Assembly (NCBI GenBank): GCA_914767715.1
Contig: OU612073.1
Coordinates: 14,944,001 to 15,008,000 of the forward strand
Direction of reading: 5' to 3'
Origin: Membranipora membranacea
Taxonomy: Eukaryota > Bryozoa > Gymnolaemata > Cheilostomatida > Membraniporidae
DNA length: 64,000 bases
Shown: piece by piece, positions 59,801-64,000 of the stretch
Numbering within the stretch: the first letter of the stretch is position 1
Layout of the letters: every line of letters starts with the position of its first letter
Translations under genes and position numbers: made by a program
The notes under the pieces: generated by a model
What the model was told of the DNA's origin: nothing
Databases searched by the model: none
What the model saw: the letters and a program-made list of their open reading frames with translations, nothing else

Positions 59801-60744
59801 TAGCCTTGAGTCTTAGACAGCTTATCCATCACATGATACTATCACTCTGAGGGTAGAGTAAATATGTTGGCCTTCATTTATAAACTAACTGCACTTGGAG
59901 CTGTTCAATAGCCTTGAGTTTTTTCCATTACAGGATATTATGCAGCTTTGAGAGAAGATTAGATATATAGACCAAACGTAGGACAAAGTTTAGAGTGCCA
60001 ACCATGCAGTGCAGATTCCCAATCAGCTCCTACCAGATCACTGTGAGGAACTAATGGTACATTTCACACATACAGAAGATCACAAGTTGATCCTGTTTTT
60101 TTCCGATCTTATCATATCTAATAGGCCCCACTTGAAAAATACAGAAGTGTATCAAAAGTATGGGTAACGTTATCGGTTTTCATATCTACTTGGATACAAC
60201 AGAATAAACATAAAACCAAGATCAAGGCTGCTCCCGTTAGTTCCATGATAACCATTGGAATGGTTTGATATTTGCAATATCCTTCAGCCACCAAACATTA
60301 TAAAATATAGCAGAAAAAGCCTGACCACAGAGAGGGATTTGAGTTTTATAGCAAATTTTATTTTTGACTACAACAATGCACAAACAAGAATTTTTCGGTC
60401 CAGTGATGCTCCAGCTAACTTGGAGTGAGGAGTTATAGGCCTTATTTTCTAGTAGATAAGTGTTATCATTGAAATTCAGATATCAGGTTAATAAATTGCC
60501 AGAATGATAGCGCAAAACCAAAAATAGAGTCATGAATCAATACCAGATTTTTATCAAAATGATAATTATTAGCAGTCTAGTCAGTAATGTTTATTATAAT
60601 TATTCATGGCACTGTATTTAACACCAAGTTAAATTTGATTGGGTGAGCTCATTTCAACAGTTCTTACGCTTGTGCAAAAGAACTTGCATCAAAATAAATA
60701 ACACAAATAAACTGTAGCCTAGGATATAGCATTCATTCCCAATT

Positions 60745-63700
60745 TCATTCATGCATTGGGTTGGGGTGATCATACATGATCCACCTAGCTATTCTTGCAA
60801 ATGTGTTTTCTTTTGTTTTGATATTTATCTCATCATATTCGATGGTATCGTTATATGTGTAGTGTTTGTGTCCATAGAACAGATGAATGATTCTCCAGTA
60901 TTTCTGAACGTCTTCTATCGTTTGGTTTAATTTCCATAGCCAGTACATCATACCTAAAATCAAAAATGCGCTCACAGAATTAAAGTTAAATCCAGTCAAA
61001 CAAGCAAGCAAAAACTACGGGTTCATGAAAATGCGGAAAGGCGGAATATTTTATTCACAGCCGGAAACAGTTTTTAAACGTCATTATCAAACTCTTGGTG
61101 AAAAACCATTTTCCGCCTTTTCTGGCAAACCCTGAAAAATGTTTTCTCCATTTTAAATAGCAGAAAACAATGCTATGAATCAAATTTTCCGTCTTTCCGT
61201 GTTTGTCAGAACCTGCAAAAAACCATCCTCATCACCCAACAAGTTGCAGAAACTATTTGAGAATATGCATATACAAAGTATGTGCTGATTTGTATGCTTT
61301 ATAAGGTGATAAAAATTTCCAGAATGACAAATAACAGCTATACCTTGTTGGACTCCTTCATCAGCCAAGAAGGCCACACCCGGATACTTGTCCAATATTG
61401 CATATTGTGGGAGCTCTCCTCCATTATAGTACCAAGCATCTCTGTCATAATGTAACCTGTATAACTCTTCATACATATGTAAGAACACACAATCCTTTGT
61501 ACCCATCAGCACCATGTTTCCTACAAGAGAAGACAACTTTAGATTTGCAAATGATGTTATAAACTAGACACCTTGACTGTATCTGTTGACTATATTGGGA
61601 GTTAAGGTGTATCCAATAATATGCTTTCACCATGCATGACTCAATTGGGAGAGGTTTACTATATTTGGTAAGAAAGGTGAGTGGGACTTTGCAACTTTAT
61701 ATAAAATTGTGCGGGGACCCATTTATAAACCACAACGCAGATTCTAAGAACATCCCAGGTTCATTACATTTGTGATAACATGGTAAAAATTGCCGCTAAC
61801 CCCATGGGAATTTAGAAAAAAGCTGCATCATTGTGGGAGTGTTGTTGTGAACAGAACCCATTGTTTGTAAGATAAAAGCAGTCCACTGTCCTTGTGCAAG
61901 ACTAATCCTAATTCCAAAACTGAAATCATACATTCTTTTGATACAAAAAGAACTGAACACACAAACCACATCATGTCAGAAGGCGAGATCTCAGTACCAG
62001 CCAAAAACCTGAATACCATGATTGACTTTCAGAAGGCATACGATTTGGCAAACCAAGAGTGGGCTTCAGGGTCATTTTTGGAAGTATTTTTCAGATAAGA
62101 GGATAGTGAATTTTTTTACTGAAGGTCTATTCACAAATGACAGTTAATGGTGTTTTACAATTCTTACCCATATGGCGCTCATCTGCTGATTTGGACACCA
62201 CACAATGATGTTTTCTTACTCTCTCAAACTCATTTACCACAATGCAATCATTGTCAAGGTATATGCCACCATACTCTCTCAATATCTGTGGGGTACATAC
62301 ATTGAATAATTATCTTCAACACAACTTGACCCTACTATTAATACAAATGAAACAGTGGGGAGAGGGGCTGCTAATTATTGTAACAAGTAAAAAATTAATG
62401 GTTCTCTGGTTAAAATATGTCTCATTCATATTTAATTCTATTGTCATACTTCATTTTCTAATCTAGGTTACATATTCGAAATGCCATTCTAGCTTCCCCA
62501 GATATTTGTACCTACTCTGAATTGCAAAATATTGTTGAGTTGCACAGCCACCGACCAACCACAAGTAAAGACAAAGTTTATGCCTATGGACTATGAATCA
62601 GATGATAGAAATTTCAATGGTTGTCTCTCTAAAGGCATACTGTAAGATTTGAAACAATTGGTAGACAGTGTAAGCACCAATGCCGTACTATGCTAACTGG
62701 GTCAGTACATCACAGCAATTTGAAGTATGTATTAGATATCTACTTACAACACAAGAAGAATAATTTATCAATACCCGAAAAATCTATGCATCTATCATTT
62801 GATCTATATGTATATTTAAAGCACAAGCTTTGAATTGTGATTTAAGGCAGAATGACATAGTTGGTGTAATGGGCCAAGGTCAAACACCCCCAGCATGACG
62901 CTGGATGTTAATTTACTTTGGATACAAACGGTGAGGTCTCACCTGTATTCTTGCCAGATCAGAGGCATGCTGAACCCATCCAAAGGATTTCCCAAATATT
63001 GATGTTGGAGGATCTCTATGCTTCACTTTCACTCTACAATATCAATCAAAGATTAGAAGGAGTTTTCTTCCTACTTCCTGTGAGAGGATAACTCTGATGA
63101 CCAATCTCGCTCCCCTTATGCATGGATATCGGAAATACATTTAAGTGCGCCTTGCAGTCAGCGTTACTTTTGATAATATGGTATGGCATTTACAATGTGT
63201 TATTTTCCATGACGTAACATTATATTACATTACAGTATAGGCTAGAGTTTTACCAGAATTTCAGTCACCACCATGAACTTGATAATAAATGAACAAAAAT
63301 TAACTCAGGCAAGACACCACATGAAGCCTTTACATTGAGATACTGTGTAGTATTGGGACACTTCATTTTGTAGTAGTAATGGTGTTTTCATTGATTTGAG
63401 GTCAACAGTCCTGGTTTTTAAAAAATTAAGCGATCACTCAGAATCAGTTTATGAGTTGGAAAAATTGAAATATATATAGCAGCTTGTAGTAGTAAGTTTT
63501 ATATCAATCTTTAGATTCTCTTCAAGAATCTGAACAAAGAGGAATTTTCAAGCTCAAAATCCAATTGGAATTGATTGTATGTTATCAACCAGACTGTGGA
63601 CTGCGAATCATTGATAGCATCATAACTACACAATCCAATGCTGTAATGTCACCCACAATTAAGTGCTTCACTTTAGCTGATAATGGATTCCTGTTAAAGG

Positions 63701-64000
63701 GCAACCAAGGTTTCGCAGCAATGCATTAATGGGTAGCAAATAATGTGCTGGGCAGCATCAGCTTTGTGCATTACGCGATGCAAAACTCAAAGTAGTTGCT
63801 GACTCTAAGCTGGGTAACACTTCAGTTTAGGGGAGGTTCCAAGACTTTGCTGTAATAATTATAGAGCACAGGCTAAATAATAACAGGAACAGGAAACTGC
63901 TATGTGGTATTCTCTTTTAGCTGAGTTTGAGTACCTGATGGAAGAATGTATCACAAGAATTCTGGCTGAATAATCATCCGAATTATATTTTGTCTTTTTC
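60745..64000 (-). CDS. DXD-motif sugar transferase (Gly_transf_sug type), 5' end beyond window
   Basis: Exons in transcription order: the edge exon 64000-63935 (tentative), 63033-62943, 62285-62168, 61520-61344, 60953-60745. Phases agree at every join (2,0,1,1). The exon at 63033 gives FGWVQHASDLARIQ. The next gives ILREYGGIYLDNDCIVV, in which DND is the metal/nucleotide-sugar DXD motif preceded by the hallmark YGGIYLD. Then come MGTKDCVFLHMYEELYRLHY and WYYNGGELPQYAILDKYP, both typical of the second half of this fold. The last exon ends WIMYDHPNPMHE. The family transfers sugars from nucleotide donors to glycans or glycolipids in the secretory pathway, usually as type II Golgi proteins. The N-terminal anchor must lie right of this window. 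Donor and acceptor sugars cannot be told. Confidence 0.82.

Noticed and set aside
1-64000. CRISPR arrays, operons or other prokaryotic features
   Set aside because: Introns, LINEs, SINEs and animal protein families throughout show nuclear animal DNA. The tandem repeats seen are mini- and microsatellites.

Overview
This is a stretch of animal (metazoan) nuclear genome, AT-rich, with multi-exon genes, GT-AG introns of 0.1 to 13 kb, and many decayed transposable elements. Gene content (peripherin-type tetraspanin, LRAT-domain proteins, START-domain protein, small membrane-protein paralogs, DXD sugar transferase) together with P-like, hAT-like, RTE-like and tRNA-SINE repeats points to an invertebrate, probably marine. 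I cannot name the species. Most ORFs over 60 codons are chance frames in introns and repeats. The real genes are built from short exons, which I joined by hand using splice sites, reading phase and protein-family logic.

Left part (1 to 12.3 kb): no gene in the first 3.4 kb apart from a 0.4 kb fold-back repeat. A 13-exon minus-strand gene (12294 down to 3402) then encodes a 621-residue protein with two START-like lipid-transfer domains and an acidic linker. About 590 bp separate its proposed start from the divergent start of a plus-strand tetraspanin gene.

Middle (12.9 to 33.6 kb): the tetraspanin resembles the peripherin/RDS-ROM1 group. It has 7 coding exons over 15.8 kb, all in phase, and a 13.4 kb third intron. 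That intron holds a hAT-like non-autonomous element with a LINE fragment inside it, a 3.0 kb P-element-like transposon (perfect 31-bp terminal inverted repeats, 8-bp target duplication, THAP-domain remnant), a minimal palindromic TIR remnant, a complete 4-exon LRAT-domain gene on the same strand, and another LINE fragment. A paralogous LRAT gene lies on the minus strand just beyond the tetraspanin 3' end, so the two LRAT genes are convergent and flank the tetraspanin's last exons. A 73-bp MITE with an 8-bp target duplication sits exactly on the first 5' splice site of the first LRAT gene and duplicates it.

Right part (33.6 to 64 kb): repeat-rich. It has direct-repeat copies around the second LRAT gene, two tRNA-derived SINE heads, an eroded LINE (37.7 to 39.6 kb), a ~1.07 kb-period tandem duplication, a nearly perfect 118-bp fold-back element with 10-bp target duplication, an RTE-type LINE (49.5 to 51.36 kb), and a pentanucleotide array at 55 kb. 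Two minus-strand paralogs (about 45 and 55 to 58.7 kb) encode membrane proteins with a shared TM plus basic tail ending in NIT(F/Y)V. The last gene, minus strand and running off the right edge, is a DXD-type sugar transferase.
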